A stretch of DNA of 64,000 nucleotides from Larix kaempferi (lineage: Eukaryota; Streptophyta; Pinopsida; Pinales; Pinaceae): positions 8,428,001-8,492,000 of the forward strand of contig BSBM01001719.1 of the NCBI GenBank assembly GCA_027924585.1, written 5' to 3'. The notes below the pieces were generated by a model. That model saw only the letters and a list, made by a program, of their open reading frames with translations. It was not told the origin of the DNA and ran no database searches. The position numbers and the translations under genes were made by a program. Below are positions 32,382 to 44,235 of this stretch, piece by piece (positions within the stretch are counted from its first letter, which is position 1; each line of letters starts with the position of its first letter).

Positions 32382-33229
32382 ATTATATGCCTGCATAGGC
32401 GACGTAATGTTCCCATCTGAATAACCCATCCACTTCAGATTTATAGCCTCGAGTGAAGCCTGAAAAATTTAACCTTTTTTAGGCGTTTCGTAATTAATTG
32501 GATGAAGCCTGGTGAACTATCTTAAAAATAGGCTTAAATTTATGAGGATTAAGGTTATAATTCTAGGTAGGAGTGTGGCATGTTCAGTGGGTTTTGGATA
32601 GCCACTTTTTTGTATTATCATAATTTTATATTTTGAAATCTTGTCAAGGCGTTATTATGGAAAATATATCTTTTAATGTGGTTTATATGATTGTTATATT
32701 AGGATGTTCTTCCTATCTTATTTTAAGAATAATGAAATAATATTTAAATAATAGTGATAAATAGTTTTAATTAATGTTTAATTATTCACATTAACTCTTT
32801 ATTATGAGATCCCATGTCTAAATTGGTGAGTGAGTTGAAATAGGATCAGCTCTAGTTACATAGAAAATTGTAATAATCTTATTAAAAAGAGAAAACAATA
32901 TAACGATAATTCCATAGTGAGTTGCAACATTATTGTTAGTGAGGGTAGATCACACAATTAGGTGTAAGAATTTCATGCAATCCTAAATGGAATGACGTCT
33001 TTAAGATTCTCATCATTTTAAAAAGGAAATACATAGAGTTTAATATTCACATAAACCTTATAGATAATTTAATATATTTTCTTAAATAATGTAGAACACG
33101 TGAACTTTATTATGGACAAGAAATAAATACATAGAGTTCAATATTCACATAAACCTTATAGATAATTTAAGATATTTTCTTAAATAATGTACAACACATT
33201 AACTTTATTATGGACAAGAGATAATAACA
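32382..33229. other. Unassigned AT-rich DNA after RPT3 copy
   Basis: No gene. It includes a 98-bp tandem duplication (33031-33226). Confidence 0.6.
33031..33226. repeat. 98-bp tandem duplication
   Basis: ACATAGAGTTYAATATTCAC begins at 33031 and 33129; both copies continue through ATAAACCTTATAGATAATTT and end in TTATTATGGACAAGARAT. They differ at few positions. Confidence 0.88.
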
Positions 33230-33440
33230 TAGTATTTTATGAAACCGGATTATGCGGTTGTTAGGACAGCAGTAATATTGTATGGACAGCAGTAATATGG
33301 GATCGATATGATGATAATAAGGGATAGAAAATATGTGACAATGTAGGGATCTCAGTGATTCTACTACATGTGCAGAATGTAATTTTGATCATCTATTTGA
33401 AATAAAATTACGATTTTTTCCGAGGAAAAAAAAGAAGATA
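33230..33440 (+). mobile_element. Short LINE-type 3' tail remnant
   Basis: A roughly 200-bp segment with a doubled GGACAGCAGTAATAT ends in TTTTTTCCGAGGAAAAAAAA (33414-33433). The same T-run, short GC core, A-run palindrome closes the coding LINEs of this window. It has no coding sequence, so it is a 5'-truncated LINE tail or a SINE sharing that tail. Similarity to the tail only; low certainty about the rest. Confidence 0.45.
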
Positions 33441-33699
33441 ATAACACAATCACATTATTGATAATTGAAAAAACATTTTTTTATTGATAATTGAAAAAAC
33501 ATTTTTTTTGAAAATATTGCTTTAAATCAATGAATTGTTTTGAATAAGAAGATTAAAAATCTATTTTTTCTATTAACAAAACACTATTAATGTGTTTTCT
33601 ATTAATGAGTTTTCACATGATAATTGTTATAAAATGAAAGTGTGTTCATTTTAAATTCAAATTTGTTAGGAAAAATAAGCACACAGTTATCTGTTTTAC

Positions 33700-36088
33700 T
33701 ATGATTGTTATTTTTACAGCGAGTAAATTCTGAGCTTTTACCAATGTAGAACAGAGTATTCCGACAGTACATGTCTGAGCAAGAATTACAAGAGGTATTA
33801 AAGAAATTCCAACAGTTTGGTCTAGAAGCAATTATGAAAACACCTATGAAGAAAGCAACACAAGAGAAGGGTGGGTCCTCTAGGGCCTCACCTTGCCACA
33901 CACATGAGTCTAAACAGAAGGATAAGAGTAAAGCAAAAGAACCATAGAATCCCTACGCTACAGTAACACCATGAGAACACTAGGCAGAGCGACCTTGTGA
34001 GAGGCCAATTCTGTTGATCCCTGAGTACATTCTGCCACAAAAAGACGATGCACTGGTGGTAGTATTGAAGAACCCATAATATGAAATCCCTTTGTCGCCG
34101 ATGTCAAGCCATGTTCGGGAACATGACAACTTGTTGGGCAAGATTCCATACGTTATGTTCACAGATTACAATCTGTTGAATGCAAACAAGTATCCGCAGT
34201 TCCAGCCAGACCGATATATGTGCAGAAAGTTCGATGAAGCCACTAAGCAGACGACCATACAAGCACAGGACTGGATTGCACCATTACAATCTTCAGGATT
34301 GTTGAACCTCTTAAGAATTCCACACTTCGGGTGAAGTCCAGAGCTAACAATTGTCGTGCATGCGTTGCTGTCATGCACACACCAGGGATACTTGTGGCTA
34401 GATTGCAAGATAGACATAAACATTGATTTGATCTATAAGATCACACATCTCAACAAACGAGGTACTGACCCCGCAACATAATTTGTGGGTAAGAATAAAG
34501 ATAAATACCTCGCCAAGCAGATGAAGAGAAAATTCGGATTAGTTAAAGGAACCTGGGGCCATCAAGAAGAACATAATGAAGATGACGCCACGAGGTTCAC
34601 AATGTAGTTGCTTGCAGGAAGAGTACTAAGAAAATGCAGACCGACAGAAGTTTCGGCTGCTGCGATCTCCCTAGCTACTAAGGCCAAGGAGGGGTTATCG
34701 TTCAACTGGGCAGGCTACCTGTTGAATGAATATCTAGACGATGTAGCAGATGCACAGGACAATGGCTAGCAGTTTCACTACAGTTGGCTGATAGTCCTCA
34801 TTACATTTATGGGTTGGAGGGAGCCAAAGTACTAACAGAACGTGTCGACGTTCCCTAGCGAGTGTCATGGACCTCGATACGCAAATATGTGGAGTAACAC
34901 AAGGCCAGAAAGACAAAGGTTGAACAATGTGCAACTACACACATTTTACGAGCAATTATGCGAGGTGATTACGCGCACTTTGCATATCCCGAAAGAGGTG
35001 ACAGTATTGTACATCCTGAAGATGAGATTCAGGGCTGATCTCCATTCTATCTTTATATAGCCCAGAGAGCCAACAAAGTCAGAATGGCATGAGGGTCAAT
35101 ATCAGCTGGAGGCACAAAATATTGACCTCATTATTGAGGATTGATCGCCAGAATGGAAAGTTGATGCGCCAAAGGCATTGCTTACGACATCTGATGACAA
35201 CGGCAATGCCAATGACAAGTAATAGAAAGATAGTGCTCAAGGAGGAGATGATCAACAGGAAGAAGAGAAAGAACAAGAACAACAACAAACTGGTGATCCA
35301 CAAGTAGGAGAAAAGAGGAAGAACCCCACCACATATGTGTCGGAGGGGTAAAAAAGAAAGAAGCAAAAAGTGACTAAGATTTCGCTTGATGCGAAGTTGG
35401 AAGATGATGACTATGACTGCATCACAGCTAGAGTCCACACCCATATTGAAGAAACACTCGCAGAATAAGACAAGAAGCAGGAGCAGCTTGAAACAGACAT
35501 GGCAGAGAAGATCGTCGAGCTGAAGAATATGATGGAAAGTGTAGAGCAGGTACAAAGGGATATAATGAAAGGATCAGACTCTAAAGATAGATCAGAGGAA
35601 ACAAGCTGGAGAAAAAGGAAAGCACTTGCACTAACGATGCGACCTTGGCTGGTGCGCATCGAGCAGAAAAATGTTATATTCCCATCAGACGAAGTCATTG
35701 AAGGTGCGAATCAGCTCGTACACTTAGACATTAATGTGGGAATGTTACCTATAGAAAGACTGCATGATCTACACTTGCAGGTCATGGAAGAGATTAAGGA
35801 CAGGGACATGATAACATACAATCATCATCTGAAGCTAGAAGAGAGCTACAATGAGTTGAAGAATGAATGTGGCTGAGGACCAAAGAGTTAATAGATGCTC
35901 GAGAAAGGAAAAAGAAGCTGAGGAAGACTGTAGAGGAAGTTTGTGCGAAGATCCCAGACTTCGACGAAGAAACCGAAATAGAAGTGACTATAGTCAAGAT
36001 TGGTACTATAGTCGACAATCTTAAAGCAAAAATGGAGGAGATTGACAATATCCCTAAGAGTGACAATGGTACGAAGATTGAAAAATAA
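33700..36088 (+). pseudogene. Unrecognised protein: helical core plus coiled coil (copy B, broken)
   Basis: Family not recognised. The remnant begins with YMSEQELQEVLKKFQQFGLE and a Lys/Ser-rich stretch. The core follows: GKIPYVMFTDYNLLNANKYP, YMCRKFDEATKQTT, AISLATKAKEGLSFNWAGYLL, QFHYSWLIVLITFMGW and LHTFYEQLCEVITRTLHIPKE. An acidic Gln/Glu-rich linker with a basic KKRKK-like patch (35220-35370) leads into a coiled coil (MAEKIVELKNMMESVEQVQ, 35499-35876) and a second helical piece to 36088. At least eight in-frame stops occur, though one frame is often kept. Its order of parts and the landmarks FNWA and CE.I match copy A (27529-30763), only 3 kb away across the RPT3 copy. It lies outside the 17-kb insertion. 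It may be a gag-like or accessory ORF of a retroelement; no RT is linked to it. Confidence 0.5.
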
Positions 36089-39000
36089 GCTTCTACCTAA
36101 AATTTGAACATTCTGAGTTCAATAAGATCCCACATCCCCACCAAATACTCCAATAAAGGAATTTGGGACCTCATGCTTGGAGTGAGAAAATATTTTTTGA
36201 GCCCACACTCTTGGAGGGCCTACATGGTGTTGTCATCATTCAACCCTTCCAAATCCTCCAACTCGTGATATCTCTCTCTCCACTCCAACATTTTCCTCGA
36301 TTGAAACCTGCAAAAACCATAAAATGGGGCATTAGAAGCTATCCATTTGCAGAAAACCCTCCAAAATTGATTGTTTTGATTTCTTTGGGTCGAATTTACG
36401 GTCGGCGCAGCCTGACTTCACCCACAGCGTGCTATCGACGTGGTTCTCCATTTTGGGATCCGCGTCAACCCTGTTCAATGCATTTCCCGAAAGAGGCGGG
36501 CCGCACATTTTCACCTAAAATCGGCCCTCAAATTTAACTAAAAACAACAAAAATAGCGGCAATTCAACCAGATAAATGAAATAGAATATGAGAATGGTTA
36601 CTTGGAGCTAACGAAATGAAAATCCATTGCATGGAGTGCCCGAAATATCCAACATATGTTTCTACCTCAAATGGTTTTTTACCCTTTTTGGTGAAAAGAG
36701 TAAGAATGCAATGGTAAAATGAGTCCCTTTCACCTCTATTTATTGAGTTGAGAGAGAATATTTTATTATTTTTACCTTATAATTTTTTATTACTTTTTAC
36801 CATTTGTTATTAAAAAGCCCTTTGTTTATTAATTATTATGGTTTATCACACTTGTTTTTGAGATTATAGGTCCAATGCAATAATGAGGTTATGGTCCAAG
36901 CTTTTCTCACATTTAGAAAAAAACCATCAAGCCTAATCTTTGTTCGTTCTCATGCTCGTAAATACATGAGAATACATTACCGAGTACACTTTTATCGCTT
37001 TTTCAAGCTTGTAAAATCTTTATGAAAAAGGAACCCACTGGAGTTGTCTTTAAGCTCTTTTCAGACTCTCGAAATAGGAAAAGATTGCCAAGTGAACTTG
37101 TCTCTTTCACTCTTGTAAAAGTGTTTGAAAGGTCATCTATCCGGTGATAGTTTACCCCTTTTTTCGGACCATTTAGATTATTTATGAGAAATGAATACCT
37201 TATTCATCCATTGACTATGAGAGTTCTTATAGGTATTATTTTACAGTTTTCGGACTTAGGGGACTAACTTTATGAAAAATTTCACCCGGGCTTTTTCTTT
37301 TGATCATTTCAAACTCTCTAAATGTGAAACATTGCCGAGTTTACCTTCTTTGGACTCATAAAATTATACATGGAAGGACCCTTTCAGGACTGAACCCCTC
37401 CTTTCCTAGGTTTGTAAAACATGTGAGATTGGACTCGTCCGAAGGACGAGCTATATTGAGCATTTGTTATCCTCCTCAAGCTCACTAATAAACAAAGAGG
37501 TACTCGTCAATTATGATGGGGAATAAGGGAAGGGAAATGTGTCTGAATATATATTTATGGAATCTTATTGTCACACTTGAACATGGCACCTATTTGTATT
37601 TCATCCAAACAGTTGGGTAATCATCTTGTCTTTGAGTCATGTCGATTCTACGAGTCTCTTTACTCCTTTGAGTCATCCAAAGAATGCTTCATTCATGTTG
37701 CATTATGTCTTGATCTCCATCTCACCAAGTCAATGTTTCCAGGTCATCTTTCATGCCGTAAAATGTTCAAGGGAAATCCTCCATTTGAGTCAAACTTCGT
37801 AGTTGTCAAGCCCTCCGTCATGTCGGTCAACCCTAAGGCAATTTCTCAGTAGCGCTTATCCATACACCTTGTGTCAGTCTATGCTTGTTTGATCTACCAT
37901 CTAAAATCATCCTCCTACATTGGTTTCGTGTCAATGATGTGGGACACATTATGGCCCTCCTTTGATGGATCTATCCCCATTGACGCCAGCACATCATCCA
38001 GGGATCAAATTTAGAGACCACTTTAGTACCTTGAAGCCTGCATGCCTCAATGGAAGGTTTTCTCGCCTTCAACAATAGGTTTACATCATTGACCTCTAAT
38101 CGAATGATCCCGTGGATGTTCAACTCCAGCTCATTCATTCACATTCGTTGGAATGTACTAATATGCCTTGAGAATCATTGTCATTACTGGTGATTTCCCT
38201 CGCACTTGTTAACGACTCACATCATTGACTTGTAATCAAGTGGTTCCTGCCATGTTCGACTTCAACTCTTTTATTCACATGGTTATGATTGTATCAATTT
38301 GGGGATCGGTTTGAAGACCCTGGGATACCTTTGTTGCATATCTTACCCAGGTTGCAATGGAGATTGTTTGAGTAACTTTCTACATGGACATCATGTAGGT
38401 ACTCTGTCACATAGATCCACACTGTATTGGTCGGTGGATATGTTATGTATGTTGTGTAGATCCATGATGTATTGGTCAATGGCTGCGATTTACATCTTAT
38501 TTTGATGATATGGATCCACACTTGTATTTTCAGTGGCCATATTCACCTCCATTCTTTGCATGGATCTATAATGTATTGGTCAGAAACCATGCTTTGAGTC
38601 ATTGAGATGTCTAGCTCAGAGATGCTATAGCTTGTATTGCAAAGTCCTTGGTTGTTGTCAATAGTTCTCCAAGCGATGGTTCCTTGTTTGTCCTAGTAAC
38701 ATTAAAGTACATCACCTATTGCTTCTCTCTAGCTTCATACTTTGGGGGGAAATATGTTACATGGAATTTTCCTAAGTATTATGAATCCTATAACCTAGCA
38801 TTGTCACAATCCCTGAAGAGAGTATCATGGAAGGTGAACCCTGTTTTCCTTGGATTGTAAATCATCTTATTTTGCAACCTCGACGCACTTTGCTCTCCTA
38901 GCAACCTGTGTTGCAACCCCCTCGATGTAGTGTGTATCATTGCAACTTGCATTGATGGCACTCCTTTCCAATACAACAAACCACGTCAACCCATACAAAT

Positions 39001-39734
39001 GCATGTTGCTCCACTACAAATTGCATTGACCTCTGTACGGGCAGAAAATTAGGTCTTCGAGAGGTTTCTAGAGTGAAATCTAGTTGTGTTAGCTTTCCCT
39101 CCTATTTAGGTAGATCTTGATCTAGTTACACAACTGTGGGGATCCTCTTTCATCCTTTTTCCTTAATCTTCTCAACTCCTCCTAATACTCATTGTCCTAT
39201 AAATGAAGCTCTTGGCCATAGGTGAGGGGATGAGGAATTGATAATAGGAAGATTTTGGAGGAATAGTACCAGAGTGAGATTTTTTAGACCCATTCTTCTA
39301 AGGCAAGTGTGACAAGTTGGAGCAAGAGGAATCAATCAAAAGGGATCTATGACACCAAGGCTATGATTGTAATTCTCTGTGCTTTGATAATACAATGACG
39401 CATTTCCTTTCCCATATCTGATTTTAATATCATTTATAGTGAATTCCTTGGTCATTTACTTAGATTAGTCAAGTTGTTTCTATCGCAATCTACTTGGTCT
39501 TTGTTTGTGGTGAATCTCTTACAGATTCTTCATCCAAGAAGTTGGATTGTAGCAGTTCAAGGATAGTGAGGAAAAACTTCCTTCAATAGGTGAGTTTTCT
39601 CTTCTTTGTCTCTCATCAATACTTGATTAATTTAGGGAAATGTGTGTATGCATTGTCTTGTTTTGTTCTAGATTCGACTCATTCGAACTAGGGAGGTCCA
39701 CTTGTGTCCGCACTCATAGACTTATCCGCTAACA
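36089..39734. other. Unassigned DNA, about 3.6 kb
   Basis: No recognisable gene on either strand. The stretch 36890-37480 repeats loosely the theme CTTGTAAAA, CTCTCGAAAT and AGTGAACTTGTC. A degenerate repeat lies at 38385-38600. Short open frames (for example 37568-37852) have no known motifs. Confidence 0.55.
38385..38600. repeat. Degenerate repeat of GGATCYAYANTGTATTGGTC
   Basis: Four diverged copies of GATCCAYANTGTATTGGTC followed by a TGG-rich spacer, spaced 55-75 bp apart. Confidence 0.65.
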
Positions 39735-40380
39735 AAGGTGTTATAAATGGCTACCAAAGTTGTGAAACACCAATATTGCAAGGGGATACTTGACAATATG
39801 AACCAAAATTAGGACCTCTTATATGGATTCAAAGTGAGGATTGAACCTAGCTTTCCATGGATTCATCAATAGGCTCTGCCCCCTATAAACCATATCCTGT
39901 GATGAGATAAATTCGGGGATGGAATCAAGAATGAATAATCCCTTCATTATCGAATGAATCACCACACACTCCTCCAGAAAGGATTGCCACACATATTCTA
40001 TCCAATTTCTAAGCTTCCTTAATGGGGGACAAATACCATTGAACCTTCATGTTTACATATTCTATCCTCCTCTTGAACCCAAGGTTCCAACTTTAACAAG
40101 GGCAATATGGTTGATTTTTCCACATAGAAAAATTGAGGAGAAGTCTTCATAGGTTAGGAGGAAATTCGGGATATGTTAAGGAAGGAGTGGGCTAGTCAAC
40201 AAAGGTCTTATAAGAAGATCCTAAGTTGAGAAGAGTTTCATTGAATTATGAATCCTTCCCTTTACTATTATCATTCAACAAAGATCTTTCTCCTTATTTT
40301 CTTAGTGCCTCCTCATGAGGAGAGCTCCATATGCAATGTTGTTTCTTCATAGATACTATAGTAACATAACATCCTAAATA
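39735..40380 (-). pseudogene. DUF4283 ORF1-type remnant (copy 1)
   Basis: On the minus strand, pieces read WFILSSIPLQYWCFTTLVAI with an upstream IHGKLGSILTLNPY, which fits the PW...F.P...P.W..L..LP..YW...L..I pattern of DUF4283, the N-terminal domain of plant LINE ORF1 and some gag-like proteins. The frame is broken. The same region is present, better preserved, at 48482-49990; the two are similar over about 650 bp when the insertion in copy 2 is removed. Confidence 0.72.
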
Positions 40381-40407
40381 TTCAAGAGAACTTATGTAAA
40401 GACCAAT

Positions 40408-40602
40408 CTATACTAGGATATATTAATCCCAATATATATGAATCTCTACTAGGGTATATGATATGAATCCTAGTATATATGAATCCTAGGATATAAGAAC
40501 CCTAGTGGGATATATGAGGATGAATATCTACTAGGATATATGAATCCTAGGATATATGAATCTCAACTAGGATATATTAGTCCTAGGATACATGAATCTA
40601 TA
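40408..40602. repeat. Minisatellite of GAATCCTAGGATATAT units
   Basis: About ten imperfect 16-20 bp units built on TAGGATATATGAATCCTAG. It adjoins the DUF4283 remnant; copy 2 has only the first unit (near 49980-49998). Confidence 0.85.
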
Positions 40603-41564
40603 ATATCTTTCTTCCATATATAAGATGTTCATTCCTCAAATGTTACCACTTTTTTCAAGCGTGATTAATACCTATTATCCTCAATATTATCAAGCATCCA
40701 ATTGCACACAAAATTTCTAATCCCAAACCTTGAGCATAGGCCCCAAGATCACAAAATATGACCAATACCACTGCGGATTTTGATGTATGGAACAGAGACT
40801 TCAACCAACCATGGACCTTTTATTGTAGGGAATCAAGATGTTCCCTCAGTGTCAATTCCATAATTGTTGAGTTCAAAATGGATATGCCATTTAAAATTTG
40901 GATTTCCTCCAACCTTGTTCCCTCTCTACGGTAGGCTTCAAGAAATTTCAAATTTGGACTCTTTCATATATGAGATGCATTCATGCTGGGGAAAAATGAT
41001 ACATCTAAATGGAATACTATGATATTCAACTTAGCATGCATATTGCTAGTGATTGCAAGAAGGAAGAATTGTTTTTTGGAGCATATTGTCATCACATTGC
41101 CTCACAGTACTAAAGTTCTTCCATAACTAACAATGGACATGTTTGCCTTAAAGGAGAGTTTGTCTGGTGCATAAGGCTCACTGTGTATGATGGGCAAAAT
41201 TTAGTCACAAATGATCTCTGCAAAACCATGCAGGTGTAACAATTCTAAAGATTGTTGATGACAGAGAAGATCGTACGAACTAAGAAATTGCAACAAAAAG
41301 TTTACATAAGAAATTGTGGGCAACTATATAGTGATGACACAATTGGCAACAATTTGGCATGGGACACTGGCTGTTGGATGAATTGTAGGCAGTGGAAGAT
41401 TTTATGGAAATGAATAATGATGTGTGAACAACAACGTACAATAGTTTTATATGGAGATTGAAATCTTGTCACTGAATGGATATTGTACGGATCAACCAAT
41501 AAGGTTGTACAAAATAAGAATTTAAAGGTTATGTGGAATCAACTTAGTCTTGGCCAATTCAATG
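40603..41564. other. Unassigned DNA left of the short LTR
   Basis: No recognisable domain. If the 41579-41814 LTR is real, this is its internal region. Confidence 0.5.
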
Positions 41565-41576
41565 GCTTTGATACCA
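41565..41576 (-). other. Candidate primer-binding site
   Basis: The minus strand reads TGGTATCAAAGC, close to the usual copia TGGTATCAGAGC, two bases from a possible LTR end at 41579. Confidence 0.55.
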
Positions 41577-41578
41577 AA

Positions 41579-41814
41579 TGTACGAAACAATCCCTATTTA
41601 TGCGATTGACAGAATATTTTCACAAATATATAAGAATACACATTGAATAATAAAATGATTGACAAGATGATGATTACAACGAACCTTGTGACGATATACT
41701 TATACGGATTCATTGGCATACGTGAAGGGGTGCATGCCCTTTGAATTTTTATTTACCTAATTGTATTTAATTATTATGATTATTAATATTATGTCTATTA
41801 ATATGTTTGTAACA
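41579..41814 (-). repeat. Candidate short LTR (236 bp)
   Basis: On the minus strand it starts TGTTACAAACA and ends TCGTACA, followed by TT and the primer-binding site. No second copy was found to the left, and 40620-41564 has no recognised coding sequence. A length of 236 bp would fit a small non-autonomous element. Confidence 0.45.
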
Positions 41815-43230
41815 TAATATTATTGAGGAGAACCTTTGTCAGAGAGAGAAAGGATGCCACCTACAAGATACAAGAAGTTTAGATCAAATATATAGATAAT
41901 CTCTAACATGGTGAGCATACCCATGCTCATGTAATAGTCAAGTGAAGTACAATATGAGACAATGGCTCTATAACATGGTACATATGAAGCCATGTCTTGA
42001 TCAATGTGAAAATGAATGTTGAAGTTATGTCTAAAATATGTGATGGAAAAATGTCTCCTAGTGGGTGCACAAAATTGTTGGAGATGCATCCCATAATATG
42101 GGAGGGTTTGCAAATGTTGAGAGCTCACTAAAGGTAAGCCCAATATGGAAGATCACATTAATGATAGAAAACAGGTGTTCATGTCCATGGTCTTTAACTA
42201 GATTTGGAACATGTTTAACACAATGTACAAATATTTGCGATGTGATAATGAGTTGTGGCTAAGCATGGGAGCAACCATCTTTCCATTAATAAATGATGAA
42301 AATCACTTCTAAATGTAAGGAAACCTATTAGTAATGATGATGGGTGGCAATGTACTAGTAAGAACTAAAAAAATGCAAATAAACATGCTAAAATTGAATG
42401 CTAGAATGGATTGTGCAATCAAAGATCAATAATGGAAATCCATTACTACACCTGAGATAAAACACCAATAATGAAATTGATAACCAAGCTCTTGAGCCTA
42501 TAAATCAAATCCTCAAAGCAAAGGAATCATGGTTGATTGAAGCTTATTCATTGGAGAAAGGGTAATGATGGTTCCCTATAAACTAGCATGAGGTACATAA
42601 AACATTTATATATGTAAGGACTTAGACTTAACACAATGAAACATGCCATGACATGCATGAGACACATCAATTCACTCGAGCATAGAATAAATGATGCCTA
42701 ACTTGGGTAGCGACAATAAACCCCATTGAGATAACTTAACTAGATGTTAATGTGGAGATTGAGAGATGATTAATGATGAGGGTGTAGTGGATCCTGGAAA
42801 GACAAAACTAAGCAATAGGTAGGAGTGTGACTTAAGGATCAAGTGATGAACATAAAATGATGGGATAAGCACGATTCAAGGACCATAGGAACGAAATCAG
42901 TGGGATGACGAGAGATGGAATTAAGTCCCAAAGAAACCTCCACATGGCATGATGAGGTGAAACGATATTGATGCTTCAAACAAGGGAGAGACTAGAAACT
43001 TTGTGAACTATTGCATGATAAAACACATGGTGAGAATAAAAAAGTTATATTCCTCCTCTTTTTGTTTTTGAAGTTTGTTGATGCTTTTGGAATTTTATAT
43101 TGAAGTAACACGCGGTGAGAATACACAAAAAAATACTTTCCTCCCCTTTTTGGTGGTTTGAAGTTTTTGGAATTTTGCTTTTTTTGTTTCTTGTTTTGGG
43201 TATTTGTATTTTATAAAGAATTAAAGAAAC
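41815..43230. other. Unassigned AT-rich DNA
   Basis: No gene, large repeat or RNA gene seen in about 1.4 kb. Confidence 0.55.
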
Positions 43231-44235
43231 ATTACATTATTACAACGAGGAGATAGTGAATGGACCGGATTCCACATCTCATCTTTTCTTGGATTGCTCT
43301 TTCACAAAGCAATTGTGGGAGAAGTTCTATATAAAATTGGGTATTATTGTGGAATGGAGTGGTAGTAATATTGAATCATGTCTACATCTGTGGGTTAAAA
43401 ATTGTAAAAATCATTCTATTTTTCCGGTCTTCATGTGTTGGGTTATTTGGTGGACATGGAATAAGGCTCTTTTTGAGAACCTTCATCCAGATGTGGATAT
43501 TATCTACAATTTTGCTTTGTGTTATATCTAAAATTCCAGACTGATATAACTGAACCTGTTCGAAGAAATATTCGGAATTTTCATCTTTCCATTAATGATC
43601 CAGCTTTATTATTTGATGGGGCAACAAACATGGGGAATTATGGTGTTGGGGGGTCATCTACCTCAATCCAGAACACTATTATACTCTTCGTCTGAAATGT
43701 GGCAAATGAACAAATATGAAGGCAGAGTTAATGGATCTTTGGTGCGTCGCCCGTGTGGCTAATCTCTTTGGTTTGGCGAAGGTTAAAATCTGTGGTGACT
43801 CCAGAGTCACTATTAAATGGGTGAGGGGAGAATTTGATCTGCAGGTGCTGAATTTGGAAAATTGGTGTAATAGAATTAAGTTGGAAGTAAGATCTTTTAG
43901 CTCCTTATCTTTGGATCATATTTATAGAGAATATAATTCTCTGGCGGATTAGCTGTCCAAGATGGCATTAGAAGGAGAAGAAGGCTACTTACTCTGGGAT
44001 GAATTCTGTGAGAATGTGCTGATAGACTCTGGTTCTGTATACTTTCTTGATTAGAGACTTCTGGCTCTCCTAGTTTGGTTCTTGGATATTGTACTTAGTT
44101 TGTCTTTTGTTGATCAGGGACTTATTGATAAACTTGACCCTTATTTTTGAGAGGGCAGCATATGAATGTTCACATCATGTACTATTTGATTCAGCATTGA
44201 ATAACAATAGTATACTTTTTTCGCGGGAAAAAAAT
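43231..44235 (+). mobile_element. 5'-truncated LINE: zf-RVT end and RNase H
   Basis: Last kilobase of an L1-type LINE. It begins in the zf-RVT zinc-binding region (STSHLFLDCSFTKQLWEKF, 43270-43330), passes a VIWWTWNKALFE linker and enters RNase H: LLFDGATNMGNYGVGG (first Asp, near 43610), TKAELMDLWCVAR (Glu), VKICGDSRVTIKW (Asp) and DHIYREYNSLAD (His/Asp). All expected acidic positions are present, but one frameshift near 43690 and stops at about 43950 and 44055 break it. The 3' end is a T6-CGCGGG-A7 palindrome at 44212-44233. Truncation at the 5' side is normal for LINEs. Confidence 0.9.

Noticed and set aside
35079-35555. Leu/Phe-rich minus-strand open frame of 158 codons resembling a membrane protein
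   Set aside because: Mirror image of the acidic and basic linker and coiled coil of copy B; Leu/Phe runs come from reverse-complemented Glu/Lys codons.
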